From positions 1 through 42,899 of the forward strand of contig LNZR01000060.1 of NCBI GenBank assembly GCA_002007365.1: a stretch of DNA of 42,899 nucleotides, given 5' to 3'. Made by a program: the position numbers and the translations under genes. Position 1 is the first letter of the stretch. Each line of letters opens with the position of its first letter. Origin of the DNA: Epulopiscium sp. Nele67-Bin005. GTDB lineage: Bacteria > Bacillota > Clostridia > Lachnospirales > Cellulosilyticaceae. Positions 1 to 8,854 of this stretch are shown here, one piece after another. The notes under the pieces were generated by a model, which saw only the letters and a list, made by a program, of their open reading frames with translations, was not told where the DNA came from and ran no database searches.

Positions 1-928
1 GTAAACCTTTGATGTTATCTCCAGTTTTTCCCCCACTCCACACCGTACGTGAGACTTTCACCTCATACGGCGTTCCAACAAATTTATTTACTTCTTTGAA
101 TACCTAAGTTTCCTGCTTGTTTTCTTAAAGAGTTTATGCTTTTTCTAAGCTTTTGACTCTTTAGAACTTTACAGTGCAAAGTCGATACCTCCCTTTATGG
201 GATTAATCTCTATTAGTCATACAAGAACCTTTGACTTACTTAGTTTTCAAATTATTATTTCTCTGTAAATAAATCTGTCTTGGGTCTTTCCCTTCACCAC
301 TTATTATCATGGTTTCTCTTTCTATGCGTCACCATAGAGGTTGTCGGTACTCTAACCCTACTCTCACTAAGATAAAATCTATTTCGTACATTAAATGTAC
401 TTATAAGATACCACTTCATAGAGGGTAATCTCTCCATGTCCTTAGCTTTCCACGTTCCGATATATCTATCTGTGCATATGAATTTAGGTTTCTCCTTTGA
501 GCCTGTTAGTTTGATATCGCCTTTAACGATATAAGGTTTTTCATAAAGATTAATTTTACTCAACCTCGCTAACCCACACTGTGTGTGTATATACATTTCT
601 ATATATTGAACGTTTAGACCCGTACATTCGGAGTTTCGTCAGAGATGTTTAATCTCATTCTAACCATGTTCATTTTATAGACTTCCGACCTATCATATAC
701 AGCCACGGACTAGGTGACCTTTCGTTTGTTGCTTAGTTTACGGTATATTTCAGCCGACTTCACCGAGCTTCGTACATTTAGTTTTTACCAATTTCGATGC
801 ACGTCGGAGTATTAAAGGGAGCGTTTCGGGGCGTTACTCCGTCATTACACTCCTCGATATATCAGTTATAGACCTTCTTTTAATGACTGAAGTTCTTAGT
901 TAACTTTTCATTAACTAACGTGTCGCAC
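1..928 (-). mobile_element. Group II intron (5' end through domain V), inserted in iscU, 3' end off the left edge
   Basis: On the minus strand the sequence begins with GTGCGAC at 928-922, the canonical 5' end of group II introns, directly after the iscU coding sequence. About 850 bases later a textbook domain V follows (40-74). The interval contains typical domain I-like tracts (for example GAAGCTCGGTGAAGTC near 775-755) and no reverse transcriptase reading frame. A 100-codon open frame at 294-596 lies inside the structured RNA and resembles no maturase. From the 5' end to domain V there is room for domains I-III and a short domain IV only, so I infer an intron without its own protein, which would need a maturase supplied in trans. 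The 3' splice site is at or beyond base 1. Confidence 0.85.
40..74 (-). ncRNA. Group II intron domain V
   Basis: Minus-strand RNA folds as a 7-bp lower stem (CGCCGUA with UACGGUG), a two-base CG bulge, then an upper stem capped by a GAAA tetraloop. This is the standard domain V shape, about 34 nt. The catalytic triad reads CGC, a known alternative to AGC. It is the strongest single piece of evidence that 1-928 is a group II intron. Confidence 0.85.
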
Positions 929-1379
929 ATACTTCGTCCTCATCATCAAAACTGTGTCCGTGGTCGTGGTGGTCGATATCAGTACTTGGTTTTTCTAGTC
1001 CATCAATAGTAATATTATTTTTTTCTGCATAGTCCCATAATGCTGCTTGAACAGACTCTTCAGCAAGAAGTGAACAGTGAACTTTGGCACTTGGTAGCCC
1101 ATCTAAAGCTTCCATTACAGATTTGTTAGTTACCTGTAGAGCTTCTTCAATAGTTTTTCCAATTACTAATTCAGTAGCCATTGAACTTGTAGCTACAGCT
1201 GCTCCACAGCCAAAAGTTTTAAATTTTGCATCAACAATTTTTTCATCTTCAATTTGAAGATAAACTTTCATAATATCACCACATTTAGCGTTTCCAACTG
1301 TTCCAACGCCACTTGCATCATCAATTTCTCCCACATTTCTTGGGTTCATAAAATGGTCCATAACTTTTTCACTATACAT
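915..1379 (-). CDS. iscU: Iron-sulfur cluster scaffold protein IscU/NifU-like, 3' end interrupted by group II intron
   Basis: IscU-type scaffold on which [Fe-S] clusters are assembled with sulfur from IscS and then passed to apoproteins in the cytoplasm. The three ligand cysteines are visible: Cys33 in AKCGD with the conserved Asp35, Cys58 in FGCGA, and Cys102 in VHCSLL. The N-terminus MYSEKVMDHFMNPRNVG is typical. An acidic, histidine-rich tail (DIDHHDHGHSFDDEDE) follows residue 133. The open frame of 154 codons includes intron sequence: the exon ends at 929, and the final residues CATR plus the TAG stop are read from the intron's 5' end. The unspliced message should still make a nearly complete protein. 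Lies 24 bases after iscS in an iscR-iscS-iscU operon. Confidence 0.93.
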   Translation of the reverse strand: MYSEKVMDHFMNPRNVGEIDDASGVGTVGNAKCGDIMKVYLQIEDEKIVDAKFKTFGCGAAVATSSMATELVIGKTIEEALQVTNKSVMEALDGLPSAKVHCSLLAEESVQAALWDYAEKNNITIDGLEKPSTDIDHHDHGHSFDDEDEVCATR

Positions 1380-1403
1380 ATTTTCACCTCTTAATATTTT
1401 GAA

Positions 1404-2585
1404 TTAGTGTCTTCTTTTATTTAAATAATCTTCGTATAACGGCGACATATCTCTCATACGTTTAACGATTGCAGGCAATTTTTCAAGCACAGTTTCTACT
1501 TCTTTTTTTGTAGAAGCTTCGCCTAATGTCAAACGAATTGAACCGTGAGCTTTTTCATGTGGCAGCCCAATACTCAAAAGTACGTGTGATGGGTCAAGAG
1601 AACCAGAGGTACAAGCTGAACCACTAGATGCCGCAATTCCTTGCATATCAAGCAACAATAATAACGACTCACCTTCCACAAATTCAAAACTAATATTCAC
1701 ATTATTAGCTAATCTTTTTGTGGGGTGTCCGTTTAATTTTGCATGAGGAATAGATTTTAAAATTCCTTCTATTAGCATTTCTCTTAATGAAGTAATATAT
1801 TCAACTTTCTTATCAATATTTGCATGAGTAAGCTCCATAGCCTTTGCAAGCCCAATAATTCCAGCTACATTTTCCGTTCCTCCACGTCGCCCTCTCTCTT
1901 GAGCACCTCCATGGATTAAAGGAGCAATTCTTATACCACGGCGAACGTATAGTACTCCAATGCCTTTTGGCCCATTGATTTTATGAGCTGTTAAAGAAAG
2001 CATATCAATATTTTGTTCTGCCACATCAATTTTAACTTGCCCAATTGCTTGAACAGCGTCTGTATGAAAAATGATTTTATGTTCTTTGGCAACTTTTCCA
2101 ATCTCTTCAACTGGCATAATAGTTCCAATTTCATTATTAGCATACATTATTGAAATTAAAATTGTTGTTGGTTTAATTGCATTTTTTAAGTCGTCGATAT
2201 TGATACTTCCATACTCATCAACATCAAGATAAGTTACTTCATAGCCATTCTTTTCTAAATATTCACACGTGTGTAAAACTGCATGATGCTCAATTTTACT
2301 AGTAATAATATGGTTTCCTTTATGTTTATTAATTTCAGCAATTCCTTTAATTGCCCAGTTATCAGCCTCAGTTCCTCCACTTGTAAAGTAGATTTCATTT
2401 GCCTTAGCACCAATATATTTTGCAATTTCTTCACGGGCATCATCAATAGCTTTTTTATTAATTTGTGCAATTTGATAAATACTTGATGGATTGCCAAAGT
2501 TCTCTGTAAAATAAGGCATCATTGCATCAATAACTTCTTTTTTCATAGGTGTTGTTGCTGCATAATCAAAATAAATTCTTTCCAT
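1404..2585 (-). CDS. iscS: Cysteine desulfurase IscS/NifS
   Basis: PLP-dependent enzyme that removes sulfur from L-cysteine as an enzyme-bound persulfide and hands it to the IscU scaffold. The 393-residue length is typical. The PLP lysine is Lys202 in LTAHKINGPKG. The mobile loop with the persulfide cysteine is Cys325 in SSGSACTSGSLDPSHVL. The cofactor-binding SGGTEADNWA (residues 69-78) and HTDAVQA (174-180) are present. It sits 19 bases downstream of iscR and immediately upstream of iscU, so the three are probably co-transcribed from the promoter before iscR. Confidence 0.96.
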   Translation of the reverse strand: MERIYFDYAATTPMKKEVIDAMMPYFTENFGNPSSIYQIAQINKKAIDDAREEIAKYIGAKANEIYFTSGGTEADNWAIKGIAEINKHKGNHIITSKIEHHAVLHTCEYLEKNGYEVTYLDVDEYGSINIDDLKNAIKPTTILISIMYANNEIGTIMPVEEIGKVAKEHKIIFHTDAVQAIGQVKIDVAEQNIDMLSLTAHKINGPKGIGVLYVRRGIRIAPLIHGGAQERGRRGGTENVAGIIGLAKAMELTHANIDKKVEYITSLREMLIEGILKSIPHAKLNGHPTKRLANNVNISFEFVEGESLLLLLDMQGIAASSGSACTSGSLDPSHVLLSIGLPHEKAHGSIRLTLGEASTKKEVETVLEKLPAIVKRMRDMSPLYEDYLNKRRH

Positions 2586-2604
2586 ATTTATTACTCCTTC
2601 ATAT

Positions 2605-3072
2605 TTATAAATATATATTTTTTTCGTCTGACTCTAGTGTATATTGTAATTCATAGTCATTAATTAATTGTTGCAATGTAATATTATCCACTACTTCGTT
2701 TATACTATCTCGTAGTTTCTCCCAAACTGTTTTGGTGCTACATTTGCCTCCTCCACAATGGGATAAGCAGTCGTAGTCTTTTGCTAAATCACACGTACAA
2801 TCAGTAGGTGCTAATGAGCCTTCTAAAGCTCTAAGTATATTTCCAACACTAATTTCTTCTGGTGAAGCTCCTAATAAATATCCACCCTGGGCCCCTCTAA
2901 CACTTTTTACTAACTGGTGTTTTTTTAATTTTGCAATAAGTTGTTCTAGGTAACTTTCTGAGATTTGCAATCTGTCTGAAATACTTTTTAAAGAGACCTG
3001 TTTATCTTTTGCATGGACACCCAAATCAACCATTAATCTTAATCCATATCTTCCTTTTGTAGATAATTTCAT
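2605..3072 (-). CDS. iscR: Rrf2-family regulator, IscR-like
   Basis: 155-residue Rrf2 regulator: N-terminal winged helix-turn-helix starting MKLSTKGRYGLRLMVDL, with the wing motif RGAQGGYLLG at residues 59-68. Five cysteines at 92, 94, 102, 106 and 111 fall where IscR binds its [2Fe-2S] cluster, unlike CymR-type Rrf2 proteins that lack them. First gene of the iscR-iscS-iscU operon, so it probably senses cluster supply and represses its own operon. Cysteine spacing differs from E. coli IscR (92/98/104), so ligand assignment is uncertain. Confidence 0.88.
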   Translation of the reverse strand: MKLSTKGRYGLRLMVDLGVHAKDKQVSLKSISDRLQISESYLEQLIAKLKKHQLVKSVRGAQGGYLLGASPEEISVGNILRALEGSLAPTDCTCDLAKDYDCLSHCGGGKCSTKTVWEKLRDSINEVVDNITLQQLINDYELQYTLESDEKNIYL

Positions 3073-3117
3073 TCATTACGCTCCAATCCCTAGTTATTTT
3101 GTAGGAATTACACCTTC

Positions 3118-3146
3118 AGAATATCACTATATATTTGCTTTGTCAA
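3118..3146 (-). promoter_or_regulatory. Sigma-A-type promoter of the iscR operon
   Basis: On the minus strand TTGACA (3146-3141), a 17-base spacer and TATTCT (3123-3118) form a near-consensus housekeeping promoter about 45 bases before the iscR start. I could not recognise a classical IscR operator by eye. Confidence 0.7.
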
Positions 3147-3170
3147 CACAGAACGAGCAAAAACTTCAAA

Positions 3171-3200
3171 AAAAGTAGGTATACCCCTGTCAGATATACC
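3171..3200 (-). terminator. Possible weak terminator after the HNH gene
   Basis: Minus strand: GGTATA, an 11-base loop, TATACC, then TACTTTTTTT. The stem is only 6 bp and AT-rich, so termination may be weak. It lies just past the stop of the upstream gene and ahead of the iscR promoter. Confidence 0.4.
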
Positions 3201-3213
3201 ATTTTGATAGACA

Positions 3214-4938
3214 TTATTGTTGTTTAATTAGTTGCTTCATCTCATCTAATGTATAAAATGGTGTCTTACTTTTCATAATAAAATGGCAGTTGTGACAAAT
3301 CGGAACTAAATCTTCTTCAGGATTAATTTTGGATAAATCACAATTATTTTTGTTATTTTTAATTTTTAAATTGTGTACATCTATTAATTTATCAAATTTT
3401 TCTCCATAAGTGTATCCATAATCAATACCACAAACTTCACAAATTGCTCCATAATAATCTAAGCATTGTTCCTTTAATTCTTTCCACTTATTTTCTGTTG
3501 CGTTCATATCTTCTACTTTTGCTTCAGGTTCTTTAGTTGTGGCACTTTGTTTTTCTAAAATAGTTGATGGAGTTTCTGCTACAACCTTTGATTTTTCAGC
3601 AATAGGAGCAGTTTTTTCAATTACTTTTTCTTTAATAATTGGTTCAACTTTTTTATCAACTACTGGAGTAATATTTTCTTTAATAATTGGTTCAACTTTT
3701 TTATCAATTACTGGAGTAACTTTTTCTTTAATAATTGGTTCAACTTTTTTATCAATTACTGAAGTAACTTTTTCTTTAATAATTGGTTCAACATTGTTTT
3801 CAACTACTGGTGTAACTACTTTTGGAGAAGGCTCTTCAACTTCGATTGGCTCATCAAATAGACCATTTAACAAAATTTCTAGTTGTTCTTCTTGAGATAA
3901 ATTTTTATCGATACGTGGTCTTTTTGGAGGCTCATTTTCAGTTATATTAGTTTGTAAATGTTCATCAACTTCTGGTTGAATGTGTTCAACAATAGTGGCT
4001 GGAGTAACTTCTTTAGTTAATCCTTCTTTTACTGAAATTAATTCATTTATATGCTTTGCTTGATTGGCAATAATTTCTTTATTCATATTAATTGAAACAT
4101 CAGAAATATCAATTTTGTTGTTATCTACACAATTTTTAATAGCAGCAAAAAGTTTTGGAGCTAACGAAAGTTCAAAACTTTGGTTACTTTCAAACCACCC
4201 TACACAAATTACATTCCACCATAACATTTCACCTTTAGAAGATTTTGGAATTTCAATTTTTGTATTCATTTTAATTCTTTTACCCAAAGACATAATTACT
4301 TCTTTGTAAGGATACTTAGTTGAATAGCCTTCTTCACCACACAAATCAGTATTACGAATAGCTCTACCCCCAGCTAAATACATTCTCAATAACATATCTT
4401 GGTTTTTTGCAGTAAATATTTTTTGGTTCAAAAATAATTCTGACCATTCCTCAACAGAAATATTTACTTCAGTAATATGATAATTGTGCGAAGGTAAAAC
4501 TTTTTCTGGTTCTTTTTTTGGTTCATTTGGAATTTCCAAAGTAGTAATATTTTGAGTTTTCAAAAATGAGCCTGGAGTAATATCAATTTCTTTTGGTTTT
4601 GGTGGTTCTACAATAATATGAGGTGCATAATTGTAATCATTTAAGCGGTTTTCACAAAAAGATACAATTTCTTCAGGAAAAATATTTCTAAATTTTTCAT
4701 CGGTAATTAATGCTTCGACTGTTAAATCTAAACGTTGTGCTTCCCATAAAACACCAAAATCTACTGTGTTTGCGTCTGTCCCAATGTATTTTATAACTGC
4801 TTCATATCCTCCATACTTATTAATTTGCGTTAATAATGTAGGGCATTTATACTTTACATCTTTAATAATACATTTGTAAGTGTCAATAATTTCTTTGTCA
4901 AATAGCTGTTTTAGGTTTTGTTTACTAGTTTCTATCAT
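3214..4938 (-). CDS. HNH-endonuclease domain protein with internal 16-residue repeats
   Basis: 574 residues. The last ~85 residues form an HNH nuclease fold with two zinc-type pairs, CEVC and CHNC, the DVHNL strand and the final CHNCHFIMK helix, similar to McrA-like HNH domains. Residues 1-110 and about 145-270 are two globular regions I do not recognise. They are joined by a Pro-rich linker. Residues ~380-440 are a low-complexity repeat (VEPIIKEKVTPVIDKK-like, about four copies) that probably acts as a flexible tether. The start is ATG at 4938 behind AAGGAGAACAC. It stands alone between addA and iscR. A modified-DNA restriction enzyme is possible, but no methylase or partner lies nearby. Function unknown. 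Confidence 0.75.
   Translation of the reverse strand: MIETSKQNLKQLFDKEIIDTYKCIIKDVKYKCPTLLTQINKYGGYEAVIKYIGTDANTVDFGVLWEAQRLDLTVEALITDEKFRNIFPEEIVSFCENRLNDYNYAPHIIVEPPKPKEIDITPGSFLKTQNITTLEIPNEPKKEPEKVLPSHNYHITEVNISVEEWSELFLNQKIFTAKNQDMLLRMYLAGGRAIRNTDLCGEEGYSTKYPYKEVIMSLGKRIKMNTKIEIPKSSKGEMLWWNVICVGWFESNQSFELSLAPKLFAAIKNCVDNNKIDISDVSINMNKEIIANQAKHINELISVKEGLTKEVTPATIVEHIQPEVDEHLQTNITENEPPKRPRIDKNLSQEEQLEILLNGLFDEPIEVEEPSPKVVTPVVENNVEPIIKEKVTSVIDKKVEPIIKEKVTPVIDKKVEPIIKENITPVVDKKVEPIIKEKVIEKTAPIAEKSKVVAETPSTILEKQSATTKEPEAKVEDMNATENKWKELKEQCLDYYGAICEVCGIDYGYTYGEKFDKLIDVHNLKIKNNKNNCDLSKINPEEDLVPICHNCHFIMKSKTPFYTLDEMKQLIKQQ
3622..3800 (-). repeat. In-frame 48-bp tandem repeat inside the HNH gene
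   Basis: About four copies of a 48-bp unit containing TTTAATAATTGGTTCAAC (plus-strand sense), each encoding a 16-residue unit like VEPIIKEKVTPVIDKK. Copies differ at a few bases (for example ACTGGAGTA versus ACTGAAGTA). The multiple-of-three length keeps the frame open if copy number changes. Confidence 0.85.
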
Positions 4939-5035
4939 GTGTTCTCCTTAATAAGTTAATAACTATTTTTAGAATTATATGAGGCAGGCAAAGTAGCTAT
5001 TCTTAGTGTAACTAAATTGCCTAAAATTATACTAA

Positions 5036-8000
5036 TTAAACCTCAATCCATTCATTAATATTGTAAAGATATATATACTTTTGCTTTACGCCCTTTTTTA
5101 AGATACTTGCCAAAGCTTGAGCATAATATTCAAGTTGAATGCAATATTGTAATTTTATTTTTTCAATGCTTGCATTTTTATTATTCAAATCAACTCTATC
5201 AGTCTTATAATCTATAATGATAATTTCATCATTCTCAATAAATCCAGCATCAATAATACCTTGTAAAATCAAGTGTTCCTCTTTACAATTTTCATAAATT
5301 TCATTTGCATTTATTAAATAGATAAACGATTTTTCCTTAAATGCAAATTGTGAATTTTTCATTCTAATTATAGGCTCTGAATTTGAAAATTTTTCCAAAA
5401 TATCATAGTCGATTAAGTTTAAAGTATCTGGGTGGAGTTTTCCAATTTGCACCAATCTTTCAACCTCAGTTTTAATAGTTTCTGCTGTACAAAATTGTAA
5501 ATAATCCAATTGTTCAAATACGTTATGAATTATTGTCCCTCGCAAAGCACCCTTAATTGTTGTAACTTCTTCTTTTTGCAAAAATTTTGGAATAGGTTTT
5601 GTATCACTTTCTTCCTTATTAATAGCTTCATCAACTTTAGTTAAATCACCTACATTATTTTCAAAAATATTAGATAGAAGTTCTTTTTTGAGTGCTGTTA
5701 CAGAAGTTTTATGTGGCAAAAGGGTAGCTCCTTCAAAATTGTATTCAGCATTTAACTTCGCAAAAATTCGAGTTCTCTCTTCTTCTGTACTAAAAATCTC
5801 TTCTGGATTTTGTTCTAATAATTTTTGTGCATTTTCTCTAAAGTTATCCGAATTTTCATGAGTATTATAGGCTAACATTTTTGGTGAAGTAAATTCCAAA
5901 TGCCAATTTCCTTTAATACTAAAATTTGGTTTATCGTATTCAATACCAATGTTTTGAATGGTTTGATGAATATTAGAACTTGCCAGCATACTCATACCAA
6001 TCCAATTTAAATAACAATTAGCTTTTTTTACATTAAATGCTGAAATTGCGCCTTCTTCTCGTGTAGCAAGTTGCACCCATTTTGCAATAGTTTTTTCCTG
6101 ATTGCCTTTGATAACGCCTGTAATAAACAACTTTTCCTTGGCACGAGTTAACGCTACATATAATATGCGTAACTCCTCAGAAATGTTCTCATTTAGCAGT
6201 TGGTTTTTTATCGCAATAAATGGTAAAGTTTCATAAACTATATGTTCTTCTACATCAAAAAATTTAGCTCCAATTCCTAATTTATTATGAAGTAAAACTT
6301 TTTCTCGTAAATCTTGTTTATTAAATTGAGTATGCGTTTGGCTTACAAAAACTATAGGAAATTCGAGACCTTTGCTTTTGTGAATAGTCATAATTTGTAC
6401 GGCATTTTCATGGTCACCAACAACTTTTGCTTGTTCTAGTTTACTATTGTTTAGTTTTAATCTGCTCAAATAATATACAAAATAAAATAATCCTGCATGA
6501 GAATTTTCTTCATAATCTTTTGCATACTGCTTCAAAAGTCGTAAGTTAGCTTGGCGACGAGTTCCCCCTTCTAACGTTCCAACATAATTGTAGTAACCAG
6601 TTTCTGTATAAATTCTATTTAGCAATTCTTCAACTGTAACTGTTGATTGCATATATCTAAATTTATCCAGCATATCTAAAAATGATTGTATAACTTGTAT
6701 ATTATTCTGCTCCTGATAAAACTTCATAGAATGATAAAATTTAACATCTGGGTTAAAGTTTCTAATATTCAATAATTCATCAAAACTAAGCCCTACAATA
6801 GGTGAGCGAAGCACTGCAATTAAAGGAATATCTTGCAATGGATTATCTATAATTTGAAGCATACTCATAAGAATTTGAACTTCGATAGCCTCAAAAAATG
6901 GAGCATTAACTTCTGCATACGCAGTAATTTTGTATTGGCTCAAAACTTCTTCAAATATTGAAGCTGCTTTTTTTGAGCGCAACAAAATAACAATGTCTTT
7001 TGGTTCAACATTTCTACAAGAAGGATTGCCTTCGTTATCTTTGCAAAAAATCTTTTGTGGGTTAGCGCATTTTTCAGTTAAAGCTTTAATTTTTCTAGCA
7101 ACCATATGAGCTTCTAGTTCAATGTTACTAAGCTCTTCTAGTTCAGTTTCTTCTTCATTTTCAGATTGTTTTACATTTTCCATCAACAATACTTCAATTT
7201 TATCCGATAATAAATTTTTCTCTTTAGCCTCTAATAAATCTTCTGTCATTTCATAAGTAAATAGATGCTTTTCGTAGAAGTTTCCTACTTTTAATTTGGC
7301 TTTATCATCATAAGTTAAATCACCAACTTCTTTACTCATTAGTTGATTGAAGACATCATTTGTAGCATTTAAAACTATATCTCGGCTTCTAAAATTTTCT
7401 GATAAATCAATAACTACATTTTGGCTAGCAGGAATTTCAGGCTTATCATCAACAATATTTATTTTGTCCCAACTTTCGTATTTGCCAGCAAAAATTTGAG
7501 GATTTGCCAACCTAAATCGGTAAATACTTTGTTTCATATCTCCAACCATAAATTGAGTTGGCCCATGAGATGTGGCATTGGCAATTGCTCCTAAAATAAC
7601 TTCTTGTACATTATTACTATCTTGATATTCATCTATATAGATTTCTTTGTAATAAAGTGATAATTCTTTGGCGACATCTGTAAAAATAATATCTCCAGTT
7701 TCTTCATCTTTACCTAGGAGCAATTTTATAGCAAAATGTTCCAAATCATTAAAATCTACAATACCTTTTAGCCGTTTTGCTTGAGAATATTCAATTTCAA
7801 ATTGCTTAACCAAATTTACAACTTCTGCTATTAAGCTTCCAGATTGTGTAGTTTTTTCGATTAAGATTTCATCAAGAAACTTATTTAATAACGTTTTTAA
7901 ATTTTCGATGCCCTTTTTAACGGTATCACGTATTCCTTTAGCTAAAGTTTTTAAGTGAGGGTCACAATCTTTTTTGGTACGCTTTAAAGTCTGAAGTTGT

Positions 8001-8854
8001 ATAGTTTGAAATCCTTGAGCAATAGTTTCTAAAGTAGATAAATCAACACTTTCTAAAGCTGATTTATCGCTTTTTATTGTTTCTAAATATCCTTCTGGAC
8101 CACTAGGTTGAACACAAATTAAAGCCCCTTCATTGCATAATTGTATCAAATTTTTAATCTCTGAGTTAACTTGTCCAAGAATAATCTCATTATATGGTTC
8201 AAAATTAGATTGCTGTAATAAATCTACTTTTTCATCAAGCCAAGTAAGAGGGGCAACTGTACTTCGTGTATAAGTGTAAATTTTTAGAATTAAGTTTACC
8301 AAATCTTTCAAACTATTTGTACTGGCATAAACTTTTGCGACTTCCAAAAATTTTTCTTGGACTTCATTATCTTCATTATCCATAGCTTTTTCAATAACTT
8401 TTTCAGCACATTCAATCTGAATTAAAGAAAGTTCGGCCTCTTTTCCCATATGAATATTAGGGTCTACATCTAATTGATTAAAATAAGTTTTAATTAATTT
8501 TAGGCAAAAAGAATGAATAGTAGAAATAGAAGCTTTAGGCAAAATATTCAATTGTTGCTCTAAATATGAAATTTGCTTCTTGTTTAATGTTTTATCGGTA
8601 TCTTTAGCCTGTGTAATTTCATGAGCAATTCGTTCTTTCATTTCAGCTGCGGCTGAATTTGTAAAGGTAACAACTAAAAAACGGTCAATTTCAATAGGAT
8701 TTTCTTCCTCATTTCCCAAAATTCTTTTGAAAACTCGTTCAGTTAATACTGAAGTTTTTCCAGAGCCTGCTGCTGCTGAAACTAGCACGTTTTTATCCCT
8801 AATATCAATAGCGATTTGTTGGCTTGGTGTACGCTTAATTTGTTTATTGCTCAT
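5036..8854 (-). CDS. addA: ATP-dependent helicase/nuclease subunit A (AddA)
   Basis: Large subunit of AddAB, which unwinds and resects double-strand breaks and loads RecA. 1272 residues from the chosen start, close to the ~1230 usual for the family. Near the N-terminus the Walker A box SAAAGSGKTSVLTER (residues 26-40) follows the UvrD-type motif RTPSQQIAI. A helicase motif II DEYQDSN is visible in the middle, and late helicase motifs (ENAVQIMTIHKSKGLEFPIVF, in two parts) follow. The C-terminal RecB-type nuclease motif is GIIDAGF...IIIIDYKTDRVD. The frame stays open upstream to 9034, but that part is addB read in another frame. AAGGAG precedes a double ATG at 8857 and 8854, and I chose the second for spacing. 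The start overlaps the addB stop by 11 bases. Confidence 0.95.
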   Translation of the reverse strand: MSNKQIKRTPSQQIAIDIRDKNVLVSAAAGSGKTSVLTERVFKRILGNEEENPIEIDRFLVVTFTNSAAAEMKERIAHEITQAKDTDKTLNKKQISYLEQQLNILPKASISTIHSFCLKLIKTYFNQLDVDPNIHMGKEAELSLIQIECAEKVIEKAMDNEDNEVQEKFLEVAKVYASTNSLKDLVNLILKIYTYTRSTVAPLTWLDEKVDLLQQSNFEPYNEIILGQVNSEIKNLIQLCNEGALICVQPSGPEGYLETIKSDKSALESVDLSTLETIAQGFQTIQLQTLKRTKKDCDPHLKTLAKGIRDTVKKGIENLKTLLNKFLDEILIEKTTQSGSLIAEVVNLVKQFEIEYSQAKRLKGIVDFNDLEHFAIKLLLGKDEETGDIIFTDVAKELSLYYKEIYIDEYQDSNNVQEVILGAIANATSHGPTQFMVGDMKQSIYRFRLANPQIFAGKYESWDKINIVDDKPEIPASQNVVIDLSENFRSRDIVLNATNDVFNQLMSKEVGDLTYDDKAKLKVGNFYEKHLFTYEMTEDLLEAKEKNLLSDKIEVLLMENVKQSENEEETELEELSNIELEAHMVARKIKALTEKCANPQKIFCKDNEGNPSCRNVEPKDIVILLRSKKAASIFEEVLSQYKITAYAEVNAPFFEAIEVQILMSMLQIIDNPLQDIPLIAVLRSPIVGLSFDELLNIRNFNPDVKFYHSMKFYQEQNNIQVIQSFLDMLDKFRYMQSTVTVEELLNRIYTETGYYNYVGTLEGGTRRQANLRLLKQYAKDYEENSHAGLFYFVYYLSRLKLNNSKLEQAKVVGDHENAVQIMTIHKSKGLEFPIVFVSQTHTQFNKQDLREKVLLHNKLGIGAKFFDVEEHIVYETLPFIAIKNQLLNENISEELRILYVALTRAKEKLFITGVIKGNQEKTIAKWVQLATREEGAISAFNVKKANCYLNWIGMSMLASSNIHQTIQNIGIEYDKPNFSIKGNWHLEFTSPKMLAYNTHENSDNFRENAQKLLEQNPEEIFSTEEERTRIFAKLNAEYNFEGATLLPHKTSVTALKKELLSNIFENNVGDLTKVDEAINKEESDTKPIPKFLQKEEVTTIKGALRGTIIHNVFEQLDYLQFCTAETIKTEVERLVQIGKLHPDTLNLIDYDILEKFSNSEPIIRMKNSQFAFKEKSFIYLINANEIYENCKEEHLILQGIIDAGFIENDEIIIIDYKTDRVDLNNKNASIEKIKLQYCIQLEYYAQALASILKKGVKQKYIYLYNINEWIEV

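Noticed and set aside
294-596. 100-codon minus-strand open frame
   Set aside because: It lies inside group II intron RNA, has no ribosome binding site and no maturase-like motif.
3073-3213. Classical IscR operator near the iscR promoter
   Set aside because: I looked for an ATAS-type palindrome and did not find a convincing one; only the promoter and a weak hairpin are supported.
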